A stretch of DNA of 64,000 bases from Kineosporia babensis (GCF_021129305.1 NZ_JAJOMB010000005.1:1-64000), one strand, 5' to 3'; positions 54,247 through 63,830 are shown, numbered from the stretch's first letter. Made by a program: numbers and translations. Notes: generated by a model not told the origin, from the letters alone.

Positions 54247-55673
54247 GCCACGTCCTTCACTGCGGCGGCGAAGGCCTGCCCCCGGGCCGAGAAGGCTTCT
54301 CCCGCGGGCGCCGGGAACGCCGGGCTGAGCAGCACCGTGTCACCGGCACGGGCCACCGCTTCGGCCTGCTCGACCGCGGCACGCATCACGGGCTCGATCT
54401 GGGGCACCTCACCAGTCTCCTGGACCGCCGAGTCGAAGACCGGGACATCAGGGGCGTGTCGACCGAGCGCCTCACGGATCGCGACCGAGCCCTCGCCCGG
54501 CAGCAGCACGACGCCCCGCAGCCGGCCCGCGTACTTCTGCACGGTCGCGTCCAGGTCCACCGGAGCCGGACCGTGTCCACCGGCGATCCAGACCACCGAC
54601 TCGAAGCTGGAAAGCCCTGCGGCAACCGCGAAAGCGTCGGTGGCGGCGGAGTCGTCCACCCAGTCCACCTCGGCGCTGCGGGTGAGCAGGTTCAGCCGGT
54701 GGGTCAGCGGGTAGTAGTGCCGCAGGCCGTCACGCACCGCCGACGGGTTCACCCCGTAGGCCCGCGCCAGCGAGGCCGCGGCCAGCGCGTTGAGCACGTT
54801 GTGGGCGGCCAGCACCCCGGCGCCCGCGGTGCGGACGTCCTCAGTCGTACCCAGCTCGGCCGCCGAGGTGGTGCGCTGAGGCACGAAAGCCCGGTCGCAC
54901 AGCACGTCCTCGACCAGGCCGAGCATCGAGACCGCGGGCGTGCCGCCGGAGAAACCGACGGCGCGGGCGCCCTCGATCACGTCGGCCTCGCGCACCAGTT
55001 CCTCGGTGGCCGGGTCGGCCACGTTGTACACGCAGGCGACCTCGGTGTTCTCGTAGATCCGCCCGTAGTCCTGGGCGAGTTCGGCCGGGCCGACGTTCAG
55101 GCAGACCGAGGCCAGCGGCTGCAGCGAGGACGACCAGCGCAGCTGGTGCGCCGACAACTGCACGGCGAGGACGTCGTACGGCTGCGGGTGCAGCACCGAC
55201 TCCAGCAGTGAGGTGCCGGCCTGGCCGGTCGAGGTGGCCCGCCGGCCGTGGGCCGAGAGCATGGTGGCCAGCATCGTGGCCGTGGTCGCCTTGCCCCGGG
55301 TGCCGGTGATGGTCAGCCAGGGCGCGGGCTCCTCGGCCGGGCGCAGCTGCCAGGCCAGCTCGGCCTCGGCCCAGACCGGGATGCCCGCGGCCAGGGCGTC
55401 GCGGACCACCGGGTGCTCGGAGTCCCAGCCCGGGGAGACGATCAGCAGCTCGGCCCCGACATCGGGCAGCCCGGCCACGTGCTCGGCGCCGAACCGGATG
55501 TCCGCGCCCAGCACCTCCAGCACGGTGCCCCGGTCGCGCCGGTTGCCGGAGTCGTCGGCCTCGATGATCGTCACCTGGGCGCCGCGTTCCAGCAGCGCGT
55601 CGGCACAGGCGAAGCCCGAGATCCCGATCCCCGCGACGACGACCTTGAGGCCGTCCCACTTCAAGGACGTCAT
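54243..55673 (-). CDS. murD: MurD homologue that has lost the catalytic motifs
   Basis: In the slot of UDP-MurNAc-L-Ala--D-Glu ligase; 476 residues, in frame, with MurD-like N-terminus ([19 protein letters not shown]) and domain-3 start ([16 protein letters not shown]). But P-loop GTRGKATT (124-131) has Ala where Thr/Ser normally follows Lys; ELSSFQL is QLSAHQL (172-178, Mg Glu to Gln); about 10 residues with DHLD are deleted after LNVG (192-195); the carbamylated Lys before GRIYEN is Tyr (203); DSKATN is DSAATD (341-346); GGLAKG is GGHGPA; SPACASxD is SPAFPAPAG (450-458). It overlaps ftsW and mraY by 4 bases each. Likely a structural pseudoenzyme. Confidence 0.85.
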   Translation of the reverse strand: MTSLKWDGLKVVVAGIGISGFACADALLERGAQVTIIEADDSGNRRDRGTVLEVLGADIRFGAEHVAGLPDVGAELLIVSPGWDSEHPVVRDALAAGIPVWAEAELAWQLRPAEEPAPWLTITGTRGKATTATMLATMLSAHGRRATSTGQAGTSLLESVLHPQPYDVLAVQLSAHQLRWSSSLQPLASVCLNVGPAELAQDYGRIYENTEVACVYNVADPATEELVREADVIEGARAVGFSGGTPAVSMLGLVEDVLCDRAFVPQRTTSAAELGTTEDVRTAGAGVLAAHNVLNALAAASLARAYGVNPSAVRDGLRHYYPLTHRLNLLTRSAEVDWVDDSAATDAFAVAAGLSSFESVVWIAGGHGPAPVDLDATVQKYAGRLRGVVLLPGEGSVAIREALGRHAPDVPVFDSAVQETGEVPQIEPVMRAAVEQAEAVARAGDTVLLSPAFPAPAGEAFSARGQAFAAAVKDVA

Positions 55674-56755
55674 ATGCCCACCACCCACTCGGCGTAGAAC
55701 ACGCCCAGACCGAGCGCGGCGAACAGTCCGGCGATGATCCAGAACCGGATCACGATGGTCACCTCGCCCCACCCGACCAGCTCGAAGTGGTGCTGCAGGG
55801 GGGCCATCCGGAACACCCGTTTACCGGTCAGCTTGAACGAGCCGACCTGGATGATCACCGAGAGCGTGATCATGATGAACAGGCCGGCCAGCGGCACCAG
55901 CAGCAGTTCGGTGCGGGTGGTGATGGCCAGGCCGGCCAGGCCGCCGCCGAGCGCCAGCGAGCCGGTGTCACCCATGAAGATCTTGGCCGGGGAGGCGTTC
56001 CACCACAGGAACCCGAAGCAGGCGCCGGCCATGCAGACCGCGACCACCGCCAGGTCGCGCGGATCGCGGACCTCGTAGCACTGCGGGCCGGCCCCGGAGG
56101 CCAGCTGGCAGGACTGGTTGGACTGCCAGATCCCGATGATCACGTAGGCGCCGAACACCATCACGCTGGCGCCGGTGGCCAGACCGTCCAGGCCGTCGGT
56201 CAGGTTCACCCCGTTACTGGCGCCCGCGATCATGATGTACGTCCAGGCCACGTACAGGATCAGGCCGATCACCGGGCCGGCGAAGGCCAGGTCGACCGCG
56301 GTGTCACGGATGAACGAGATCGCGGTCGAGCCCGGGGTGCGGAAGCCGTCGTCCGGGAACTGCAGGGTGAGCACCGCGAAGGTGATCGAGACGAACGACT
56401 GCCCGGCCAGCTTGCCGCCGGCGGTCAGGCCGAGGCTGCGCTGTTTGCTGATCTTGATGAAGTCGTCCAGGAACCCGACCAGGCCCATGCCGGTGATCAG
56501 GTACAGCACCAGCAGGCCGGACGCGGTCGGCGGGCTCAGCGTGATCGCGTGCGCCACCACGTAGCCGATCAGCGCCGACATGATGATCACGGCGCCGCCC
56601 ATGGTCGGGGTGCCGCGCTTGACGTGGTGCGAGGTCGGGCCGTCGTCCCGGACGAACTGGCCGTACCGCCGCCGCACCAGGAACCGGATGAACAACGGGG
56701 TTCCGAAGAGTGCACAGATCAGCGACACGGCCGCGGCGATCAGGACCGTTCTCAC
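55670..56755 (-). CDS. mraY: Phospho-MurNAc-pentapeptide transferase
   Basis: Makes lipid I from UDP-MurNAc-pentapeptide and undecaprenyl phosphate. The 361-residue membrane protein has about ten helices, the DDG...KRGTPTMGG start, [22 protein letters not shown] and the active-site [12 protein letters not shown], and the late [10 protein letters not shown]. The GTG at 56755 gives the usual [11 protein letters not shown] start and forms a GTGA overlap with the stop of a short upstream frame. Confidence 0.96.
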   Translation of the reverse strand: MRTVLIAAAVSLICALFGTPLFIRFLVRRRYGQFVRDDGPTSHHVKRGTPTMGGAVIIMSALIGYVVAHAITLSPPTASGLLVLYLITGMGLVGFLDDFIKISKQRSLGLTAGGKLAGQSFVSITFAVLTLQFPDDGFRTPGSTAISFIRDTAVDLAFAGPVIGLILYVAWTYIMIAGASNGVNLTDGLDGLATGASVMVFGAYVIIGIWQSNQSCQLASGAGPQCYEVRDPRDLAVVAVCMAGACFGFLWWNASPAKIFMGDTGSLALGGGLAGLAITTRTELLLVPLAGLFIMITLSVIIQVGSFKLTGKRVFRMAPLQHHFELVGWGEVTIVIRFWIIAGLFAALGLGVFYAEWVVGI

Positions 56756-56898
56756 GACGCTGCCTCGGTCTCTCTCGTTCGGCGCCGACCGGGGATCGGC
56801 GGCTTCGGGTACGTGCGGTGTTTCGGGGCGGTGCAACGGGGGATTGCGCGCATGCCGGACATCAGCTGGACGGACCCCCGCAAGTCCTGGGGGCGCAT
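56752..56898 (-). other. 48-codon open frame in the missing-murF gap
   Basis: An ATG frame of 48 codons ends in a TGA that overlaps the mraY GTG by 4 bases, as the stop of a real upstream neighbour would. The peptide starts [15 protein letters not shown] and is Arg/Pro-rich; it does not resemble MurF. It might be the leftover 3' end of a deleted gene or chance. The gap from murE to mraY is only 183 bases. Confidence 0.3.
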
Positions 56899-56938
56899 CG
56901 TCCGGCGCTCACCGTACCGAGCCGGGGCGGGGCCTGCT

Positions 56939-58561
56939 TCACCGGTTCCGCCCTTCCGGGAGCCGATCGGGACCTCGGTCCGCAGCCGGGCCGGTCAGGC
57001 TCAGGTCGGCCCGGGCGATCACGTCCGCGAGCACCTCCCGGTCGTCGAACGGGTGCACCACCCCGGCGATGTCCTGACCTCGCTCGTGCCCCTTGCCTGC
57101 CACCAGGACGGTTCCCTCGGGGCCGGCGTACGCGACGGCGGCCTCGATCGCCCGGCGCCGGTCGGCGATCTCGACGACCTCGGTGAGCCCGCAACCGGCG
57201 TCCAGGTTCGTTCGTGCCCCTTCGAGCACCGCAGCCCGGATCTCGGCCGGTACCTCGGAGCGGGGATTGTCGTCCGTCACCACGACCACGTCCGCGTGGA
57301 AGGCAGCCTCGGCGCCCATCTTCGGGCGCTTGGCCCGGTCGCGGTCTCCCCCGGCACCCAGAACGATCACCAGGAGGCCCTTACGGGCGGGCCGTAGGGC
57401 CTTCAGAGCGGTGGCTACGGCGTCGGGTGTGTGGGCGTAGTCCACGACCGCCAGAGGGGCGCTGGCGACCTGCTCCATCCGCCCCGGAACGGCCGGGGCG
57501 GCCGCCAGCTGACGGGCCGCATCGACGGCGGGAGTGCCGGAAGCGACCAGCATCAGCAGCGCCAGCACGGTGTTCGCGACGTTGAAGTCGCCCGGGAGCG
57601 GGCAGTGCCCCAGCACCTTCTCGCCACCGGGGCCCACCAGGACGAAGTCGGTGCCGCCCTCCTGGGGATCGGCCTCGGCCACCCTCCAGTCGGCTTCGAC
57701 ACCGGGCTTAGTGGCGAAAGTCACCACCGGGACGGCGGACTCGCGGGCGAGCCGGACCCCCCATTCGTCGTCCACGCAGATCACGCCCTGCCGGGCCCGC
57801 TGCGGGGTGAACAGCTCGGCCTTGGCCGCGAAGTAGTCCTCCATCGTGGGATGGAAGTCCAGGTGGTCCTGCGAGAGGTTGGTGAAGCCGGCCACGTCGA
57901 ACCGGATCCCGTCGACCCGGCCCAGGGTGAGGGCGTGGCTGGAGACCTCCATCGAGCAGACGTCCACCCCACGGGCCAGCATCAGCGCCATCAGCGCGGC
58001 CAGATCGGGGGCCTCGGGGGTGGTACGGACGCTGTCCACCTGCTCGTCGATGATCCGGGTGAGCACCGTGCCGATCAGGCCGCAGCGCCGCCCGGCCGCC
58101 CGCAGCGCCCCGTCCAGCAGGAACGTGGTGGTGGTCTTGCCGTTGGTGCCGGTGACGCCGAACATCAGCATCTGCTCGGCGGGCCGGCCGAACACCCAGG
58201 CCGCCAGGCCACCCAGGACCTCGCGGGGGTTCGGCACCACCACCAGGGGCAGACCGCTCTCGGCGGCCAGCTCGGCGCCCTCCGGATCGGTCAGCACCGC
58301 GGTGGCGCCCAGTTGCGCGGCCCCGGCGCTGAACTTCGCGCCGTGGGTACGCGCACCGGGCAGCGCGGCGTAGAGGTCGCCCGGCTGCACCGCTCTGGAG
58401 TCCAGGCAGACACCGGTGATCGTGACGTCACTCCAGGCCTGCGGCACGGTGGTACCGAGGACGTCGGCGACGTCGGCTAAGGATTGAGCGGGCGCGGGAT
58501 CGCGCGGCGGGACCGGCACGGTGGTCGAGGCTATCCGGTTCTGGCTACCGGTCAGGACCAC
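56939..58561 (-). CDS. murE: UDP-MurNAc-tripeptide synthetase, meso-DAP type
   Basis: Adds meso-diaminopimelate to UDP-MurNAc-L-Ala-D-Glu. The 540-residue enzyme has the P-loop GTNGKTTTTF, MEVSSHAL, the DHLDFH motif, the carbamylated Lys in YFAAKAELF, PGRMEQV, VDYAHTPDAV, and the DAP-binding DNPR (TDDNPRSE). All catalytic motifs are intact. The GTG at 58561 overlaps ftsI by 10 bases; a GTG 42 bases downstream is an alternative start. The expected neighbour murF is missing. Confidence 0.95.
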   Translation of the reverse strand: MVLTGSQNRIASTTVPVPPRDPAPAQSLADVADVLGTTVPQAWSDVTITGVCLDSRAVQPGDLYAALPGARTHGAKFSAGAAQLGATAVLTDPEGAELAAESGLPLVVVPNPREVLGGLAAWVFGRPAEQMLMFGVTGTNGKTTTTFLLDGALRAAGRRCGLIGTVLTRIIDEQVDSVRTTPEAPDLAALMALMLARGVDVCSMEVSSHALTLGRVDGIRFDVAGFTNLSQDHLDFHPTMEDYFAAKAELFTPQRARQGVICVDDEWGVRLARESAVPVVTFATKPGVEADWRVAEADPQEGGTDFVLVGPGGEKVLGHCPLPGDFNVANTVLALLMLVASGTPAVDAARQLAAAPAVPGRMEQVASAPLAVVDYAHTPDAVATALKALRPARKGLLVIVLGAGGDRDRAKRPKMGAEAAFHADVVVVTDDNPRSEVPAEIRAAVLEGARTNLDAGCGLTEVVEIADRRRAIEAAVAYAGPEGTVLVAGKGHERGQDIAGVVHPFDDREVLADVIARADLSLTGPAADRGPDRLPEGRNR

Positions 58562-60681
58562 GTGAGCGGGAACTGGCGCTTCTTGGCCCCGCTCGGCTCG
58601 ATCCCCTGCGAGATCAGCGCATCAGTCATGATCCGCTGGAACACCGGCCCGGCCACGGTTCCGCCGTAGTGACCCTTGGTCGGGTTCTGCACGAACACCG
58701 CGACCACCAGCTCCGGGTCGTCGGCCGGGGCCATCCCCACGAAACTGGCCGTGTACCCGTCGTAACGGCCGAGTTCCGCGCTGTAGCGCTGAGCGGTACC
58801 GGTCTTGCCGGCCACCCGGTAGCCCGGGATCTCGGCGTCCACCGCCGTTCCGTCCTCGCTGACCACGCTCTCCAGCATCAGCCTCAGGTCCTCGGCCGTC
58901 TTCTGGCTGATCACTCTGGTCTTCTCCCCGGCCGGCTCGGCCTCGAGCTGCCCGTCGGCCCCGGTGACCGCCTTGATCAGCTTCGGCTGCACCCGCACCC
59001 CGTCGTTGGCGACGGTGGCGAAGACACTGGCCGACTGCAGCGCGGTGACCGAGAGCCCCTGCCCGAACATCACGTTCAGCCGGGTCCGCCCGTCCCAATC
59101 CTGCGGGGTGCCGAGGATGCCGGCCGACTCGGCCAGCCCCACCCCGGTCTTGCTGCCCAGGCCGAACTTGGTCAGGTAGTCGTACATGGTCTGCGAGCTC
59201 ATCTTCTCGCCGACCATCACCGTGCCGGTGTTCGAGGACTGGGCCAGAACCCCGGCGAAAGTGAGCTTCTCGGTCTCGTGCTCGTGCGAGTCCCGGATCT
59301 GCCCGGCCGCCCCCCGGTCCAGCAGGTAGGGCACCTTCATCGGCGTGGTGGGCTCCACCTCGCCCTCCTCGAGGGCGGCCGCGGCGGTGATCACCTTGCT
59401 GGTCGAGCCGGGCTCGAAAACGTCCAGCAGGGCCCGGTTGTTGCGGTTCTCGACCTTGGAGCTGCCGGGCGAGTTGGAGTCGAAGGTGGGCACGTCGGCC
59501 AGCGCCAGGATCTCGCCGGTCCGCTTCATCACCACCAGCTGGGCGGAGTCGGCCTTGGAGCTCTTCACCACCTTCTCCAGGGCTTCCTGCGCCTTGAACT
59601 GCAGGTCCCGGTCGAGGGTGAGCTGAACCTGCTTGCCGTCCACCGGGTCGGTCTGCGAACTCACCCCGGTGGCGATCGGCTGGCCGTTCGAGCCGCGCTC
59701 GTAGCTGGACTCGCCGTCGGTGCCGTGCAGCAGCTCGTTCTGCGAGCTCTCGATCCCGGAGACCGCCTTGCCCTCGCTGTTGATGAAACCGAGCACGTTG
59801 GAGGCCACCGAACCGGCCGGGTAGGTGCGCCGGCTGGCCTGCACCCCGATCACGCCGGGGATCCGCAGGGCCGAGACATCGCGCCAGACCGTGGGTTCCA
59901 CGCTCTTGGCCACGTACCCGAACCGCTTGGTGCCCTCCAGCGACTTCTGGACGTCGGCCACCGGCAGATCGAGCACCGGGGCCAGGGCCCGGGCGGCCGC
60001 CGCCACGCCCTTCTCGCTCTCCGCCACCTTGGCGTACTTGTTGTACAGCGGCACCAGGGTCTGGTCGACGGTGATGTGCCGGCGCTCCACCGTGGTGGCC
60101 AGCACCGTGCCCTCGGTGTCCAGGATGTCGCCGCGGTGGGCGTACAGGGTCTCGGTGCGCATCCGGTTGTCCAGCGCCTCGGCCGAGAGTTTCTCCGACT
60201 CGAAAGTCTGCAGCTGCACCAGTCTTCCGGCGAGCACCACGAAGATCAGCACCACCACGGCGGCGGTCAGCCGCAGCCGGGCGTCCGGGGCACCGGCCCG
60301 CGGCGGGCCGAGGTTCAGCAGTGGCCCGCGCGGGCCCCGCGGACCACCTGAACCCGACCGGCGCCGCTTCTTCTGCGCCCGAGCAGTTCTCGCCACTGGG
60401 CCGAGCGCCGACCGGGTCAGCACCTTGGCCTTCTTGACCGGTTTGCGCGCTACCGGGCGCCGCGGAACACTTTTCCGGGCGACCGGTTTCGCCGTGGCCT
60501 TCTTCTTGGCCACCGGCTTCTTCGCCGCGGCCTTCTTCACCGCAGCCTTTTTCACCGTCGGCTTCTTCACCGCCGGCTTCTTCGCCGTCTTCTTGGCAGT
60601 GGAACTGGTAGCGGAACGGCCCGCCCCTCGCGGGTACTCGGCCCCGGACCGAGCGGCGGCGCCGCTACCTCTGGGGCTCAT
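58552..60681 (-). CDS. ftsI: Septal class B penicillin-binding protein FtsI (PBP3)
   Basis: Cross-links septal peptidoglycan with FtsW. The 709-residue protein has an unusual Lys/Ala/Pro-rich cytoplasmic tail of about 130 residues (KKPAVKKPTVKKAAVKKAA), like histone H1 tails. One membrane helix (about 140-158), a dimerisation domain, and the transpeptidase follow. The active-site motifs are STSK (EPGSTSKVITA), SSN (AQSSNTGTV) and KTGT (AGKTGTAQ). It overlaps the ftsL gene by 4 bases. Confidence 0.95.
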   Translation of the reverse strand: MSPRGSGAAARSGAEYPRGAGRSATSSTAKKTAKKPAVKKPTVKKAAVKKAAAKKPVAKKKATAKPVARKSVPRRPVARKPVKKAKVLTRSALGPVARTARAQKKRRRSGSGGPRGPRGPLLNLGPPRAGAPDARLRLTAAVVVLIFVVLAGRLVQLQTFESEKLSAEALDNRMRTETLYAHRGDILDTEGTVLATTVERRHITVDQTLVPLYNKYAKVAESEKGVAAAARALAPVLDLPVADVQKSLEGTKRFGYVAKSVEPTVWRDVSALRIPGVIGVQASRRTYPAGSVASNVLGFINSEGKAVSGIESSQNELLHGTDGESSYERGSNGQPIATGVSSQTDPVDGKQVQLTLDRDLQFKAQEALEKVVKSSKADSAQLVVMKRTGEILALADVPTFDSNSPGSSKVENRNNRALLDVFEPGSTSKVITAAAALEEGEVEPTTPMKVPYLLDRGAAGQIRDSHEHETEKLTFAGVLAQSSNTGTVMVGEKMSSQTMYDYLTKFGLGSKTGVGLAESAGILGTPQDWDGRTRLNVMFGQGLSVTALQSASVFATVANDGVRVQPKLIKAVTGADGQLEAEPAGEKTRVISQKTAEDLRLMLESVVSEDGTAVDAEIPGYRVAGKTGTAQRYSAELGRYDGYTASFVGMAPADDPELVVAVFVQNPTKGHYGGTVAGPVFQRIMTDALISQGIEPSGAKKRQFPLTWS

Positions 60682-61169
60682 CGCGACGGCTCACCCGTCT
60701 GCGTGTCGTCGCTCTTTTCCGGGGTCGGCGGCGAGGTAGCGGCCTCGGGCTCACCCTTCACACTGCCGTTGTCCGGGTTCAGGAAGACCGGGTTCGGCGC
60801 CGGCACCATGCCCAGCTTGCGCGCCTCGGCGGTCAGCCGGCCGGGCGCGGCCTGCTGCTGCACCTGCTCGGTCAGCGCCTGCCGCTGCTCCGCCAGCTCG
60901 CGCTGCTGGTCTTTCAGTTCCCGCAGTTCGTAGGCGCCTTCACCGATGCTGATGGTGAGCAGCAGGAGCATCAGCAGGCCGGTCCCGAGCAGACCCACGC
61001 AGAACAGCGCCAACCCGGCAGCCGAGCGCCGCGGCGCGGGCACCACCCGCAGCCGGGGACGGACGGCACGGACCGGCGGCCGGGCGGGTTGACGAACCCG
61101 GGCCGCGGCTGCGGCCGCCCCCGAAAGATGGTCCGTCGCAACCCTTGCGGTCGCGGTGTTGGTGCTCAT
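60678..61169 (-). CDS. ftsL: FtsL-like division protein
   Basis: A 163-residue bitopic protein with a basic cytoplasmic N-terminus, one membrane helix (about 52-73, [20 protein letters not shown]) and a coiled coil (about 80-110, [19 protein letters not shown]), then a Pro/Glu-rich tail. Sequence identity of FtsL proteins is low, so the assignment rests on topology and position between rsmH and ftsI. It overlaps both neighbours by 4 bases. Confidence 0.85.
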   Translation of the reverse strand: MSTNTATARVATDHLSGAAAAAARVRQPARPPVRAVRPRLRVVPAPRRSAAGLALFCVGLLGTGLLMLLLLTISIGEGAYELRELKDQQRELAEQRQALTEQVQQQAAPGRLTAEARKLGMVPAPNPVFLNPDNGSVKGEPEAATSPPTPEKSDDTQTGEPSR

Positions 61170-62260
61170 GCTGCGTCCCCTCCCCGTCGCCTGCGGTAGC
61201 CCGCCTTGTCACCTGCCGAAAACCTGCCCGATCCTGAGGACTTCGGGGCCGGGCGCAACCGCTCGGCCGCCCGCAGCCGGGCCGAGGCCGCCCGCGGGTT
61301 CTCGGCGTTCTCCGTCTCCGGCGGCACCTCGGCGCCCCGGGTCAGCAGCTGCATCCGCGGTGCGTGCTCGGCCAGTTCCACCGGCAGCCCCGGCGGGGTG
61401 GTGCTGCGGACCTGCTCGGCGAACGTCTGCTTGACGATCCGGTCCTCCAGCGAGTGGTAGGCCAGGACCGCGATCCGGCCGCCGACCGCAAGCGCGTCCA
61501 CCGCCGCAGGAACCGCCCGCTCCAGAACCTCCAGCTCCTGGTTGACCTCGATCCGCAGTGCCTGGAAGGTGCGCTTGGCCGGGTTGCCCCCGGTCCGCCG
61601 GGTGGCGGCGGGCACGTTGTCCCGGATCAGATCGACCAGCCGGGCGCTGGTGGTGAAGGGCCGCTGCGAGCGTTCGCGGACGATCGCCGAGACGATGCGC
61701 TTGGCGAACCGTTCCTCGCCGTAGTCGCGCAGGACCCGGACCAGGTCCCCGGCGTCGTAGGTGTTCAGGACCTCGGCCGCGGACATCCCCGTGCTCTGGT
61801 CCATCCGCATGTCCAGCGGGGCGTCGACGGAGTAGGCGAACCCCCGGTCCGCCTCGTCCAGCTGCAGTGAGGAGACGCCCAGGTCCATCAGGACGCCGTC
61901 GGCCTGCTCGATCCCCAGGTCCTCGAGCACCTGGGGGATGTCGTCGTAGACCGCGTGAGCCAGCCGGACCCGCTCGCCGAAGGGCGCCAGCCGGCGGCCC
62001 GCCAGCTCCAGGGCCTGCGGGTCGCGGTCGATCCCAACCAGCGTGACCTGGGGGCAGGCGGTCAGCAGGGCCTCGCTGTGCCCGCCCATCCCGAGCGTGG
62101 CGTCCACCACGATCGAGCCGGGATCGGCCAGGGCCGGGGCCAGCAGCTCGACGCAACGATCGCGCATGACGGGGACGTGGCGCTCGTGCGCCTGGGCGGT
62201 GTCTTCGTGCTGCATCTTCGTGGTGTTCTCAGAGCTTTCGGGGCGCTCAGGGCGGGTCAT
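61166..62260 (-). CDS. rsmH: 16S rRNA m4C1402 methyltransferase RsmH (MraW)
   Basis: Methylates C1402 of 16S rRNA. The 364-residue product has [13 protein letters not shown], the SAM motif [34 protein letters not shown], and the C-terminal [15 protein letters not shown]. The ATG at 62260 is chosen because GGGAGG lies 5 bases upstream. A hairpin precedes this site by about 25 bases. Confidence 0.96.
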   Translation of the reverse strand: MTRPERPESSENTTKMQHEDTAQAHERHVPVMRDRCVELLAPALADPGSIVVDATLGMGGHSEALLTACPQVTLVGIDRDPQALELAGRRLAPFGERVRLAHAVYDDIPQVLEDLGIEQADGVLMDLGVSSLQLDEADRGFAYSVDAPLDMRMDQSTGMSAAEVLNTYDAGDLVRVLRDYGEERFAKRIVSAIVRERSQRPFTTSARLVDLIRDNVPAATRRTGGNPAKRTFQALRIEVNQELEVLERAVPAAVDALAVGGRIAVLAYHSLEDRIVKQTFAEQVRSTTPPGLPVELAEHAPRMQLLTRGAEVPPETENAENPRAASARLRAAERLRPAPKSSGSGRFSAGDKAGYRRRRGGDAA

Positions 62261-62286
62261 CGCGACCTCCCCTCGGGGACGGGAAG

Positions 62287-62312
62287 GCACCCGGCCGTCC
62301 GTGGCCGGGTGC
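62287..62312 (-). terminator. Hairpin just upstream of rsmH, possible attenuator
   Basis: Perfect 10-bp stem GCACCCGGCC/GGCCGGGTGC with a 6-base loop, between mraZ and rsmH and just ahead of the rsmH ribosome-binding site. It may end mraZ transcription or control read-through into the division cluster. Confidence 0.6.
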
Positions 62313-62755
62313 TGGTGGGCTTCGGGCAGGAAGCCACGCGGGAGTCAGAAGCTCGAGCTGATCGCCCTCCGCCCTCGCCGGCTGGGTACCGGTGACGCCG
62401 GCCGGACTCGACAGCCACCGGAGCCGGTCCGGGACCGACGTCCGGCGATCAGGTCTCCATCCGCTCCGACCGAACTGCGGCCTGACACCGGGGAAGGTGT
62501 GTCAGGACGCCTCGGGCGGCTGGAGACCTCATCGTCGGCGAGTCGGACCGGCCGGTTGTCCAGCACTGGAGTTCTGCTCGTCGTCCGCAGTGCCCTATCC
62601 GGCCCGGCGTGGGCCGGCCGGAAGGAGCTCGGCGGTTCTGCTGAGGTCAGGAGTGCACGCGGCACGTCGTCGGGACAGTCGGTGGTTCGGTGGGCCGGCC
62701 GGGGAAGCGGCCGGACGCTCGCTCGGGTTGGTGCTCCTGCGGGGTGACATGTGCA
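62313..62755. other. Long mraZ-rsmH gap, possible structured leader
   Basis: About 440 bases without a convincing gene. A further hairpin CTGACAC/GTGTCAG lies at 62482-62505. A conserved actinobacterial RNA called the mraW motif has been described upstream of this gene in other genera; I cannot confirm a match by eye. A promoter for rsmH is expected here. Confidence 0.4.
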
Positions 62756-63187
62756 TCAGAACAACCCGGGGACGACTTCCTCGGCCTGCTCGGCGAACGC
62801 CTGTTCCTGCTCGCTGAGGTACGACTCCCACGCCGCCAGGTCCCAGATCTCGATCCGCTCCCCCGCGCCGATCACGGCGCAGTCGCGGTTCAGACCGGCA
62901 TAGGTCCGCAGCATGGCCGGGATGGTGACCCGGCCCTGCTTGTCGACCGCCTCGTCGGACGCTCCGGAGAGGAACACCCGTAGGTAGTCGCGGGCCTGTT
63001 TGCTGGTCACCGGAGCCTGACGCAACTGGCCGGCGATCCGGGAGAACTCGTCGACCGGGAAGACGTAGAGACAACGCTCCTGCCCTCTGGTCACGATCAC
63101 CCCTGCCTCCAGTTGCTCGCGGAACTTGGCCGGAAGAATCAGCCGGCCCTTGTCGTCGAGGCGAGGTGTGTGGGTGCCGAGGAACAT
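62756..63187 (-). CDS. mraZ: Transcriptional regulator MraZ
   Basis: AbrB-like DNA-binding protein that represses its own promoter and the division cluster. The 143-residue product has two MraZ domains: residues 1-50 ([24 protein letters not shown]) and about 75-120 ([19 protein letters not shown]). ATG start after GGAG. Its operator is the array of four repeats upstream. Confidence 0.96.
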   Translation of the reverse strand: MFLGTHTPRLDDKGRLILPAKFREQLEAGVIVTRGQERCLYVFPVDEFSRIAGQLRQAPVTSKQARDYLRVFLSGASDEAVDKQGRVTIPAMLRTYAGLNRDCAVIGAGERIEIWDLAAWESYLSEQEQAFAEQAEEVVPGLF

Positions 63188-63263
63188 CGGCGGTCCCCTC
63201 TCCTCGCCCCTCCCTATTCAGAGCAGCTGGAGCGTGAGGCGTCATCCGTGAAACTCCTCTCCG

Positions 63264-63299
63264 CTCCAGTGGCCTCCACATTACTCCACTTCCCCCCAC
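63264..63299 (-). promoter_or_regulatory. MraZ operator: four 6-bp repeats at 10-bp steps
   Basis: On the minus strand GTGGGG, GTGGAG, GTGGAG and CTGGAG start exactly every 10 bases with 4-base spacers (63294, 63284, 63274, 63264 on the plus strand). Regular TGG-type repeats upstream of mraZ are the known binding site of MraZ. The spacing places all copies on one face of the helix. Confidence 0.85.
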
Positions 63300-63305
63300 A
63301 CGCAA
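63278..63305 (-). promoter_or_regulatory. Candidate mraZ promoter inside the operator
   Basis: TTGCGT (63300-63305) and TAATGT (63278-63283) are 16 bases apart on the minus strand. The MraZ repeats fill the spacer and flank the -10 box, a layout that would let MraZ block RNA polymerase. The mRNA leader would be about 80 bases. Confidence 0.5.
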
Positions 63306-63830
63306 TGGCGGAACGGCGGATTCCACAGCCGCCACCTGCACGAACGTGCAGGTCACAGGCACAGGGGCGGAAGTGGGGAAGGTTTCCGACCGGGTGTCAT
63401 CCACAGCCTTGACAAGAGCCACCCGATCGGTCATATGTCCCCTTCGCAGGCCCTTGCGCCCGTTCGGGCGGGCCGTCGTGGGGCGAAGTGGGGGTGCGGG
63501 AAGATGAAGGACGCCCGCGGTGGGGGAAGGTGGGTACCCGAACGCCCGCAGGTGGTGGGTTGTGGGGGCGAGAGCCCCCGGTGACCCGGCCACTGCGCAG
63601 GGTGAGCGTCGGCACCCGGGCGGGTAACCGTCCTCAAGTTCTGCTCTATAACTGACCACCGGCCCGGCCGCGGGCACCCCTCAGGGACGCTGCACGATGC
63701 CTCAGCGTTTGAGAGACTGATCGGCACCAAGCACTGCACCGATAAGCGCATCAGACTGCATGAGACTGCCGGGCCTACCCGGACGACAGGTACCCCCGGC
63801 CACGGACCGGGAGGCACGGAGGCTGCACAC
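63306..63830. other. Intergenic region between mraZ and the divergent moxR-like gene
   Basis: About 525 bases. The plus strand has many GTGGGG-type runs between 63365 and 63575, similar in wording to the MraZ repeats but without regular spacing. I see no gene. A TATAAC box near 63646 could serve the moxR-like gene but lacks a clear -35. Confidence 0.4.
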
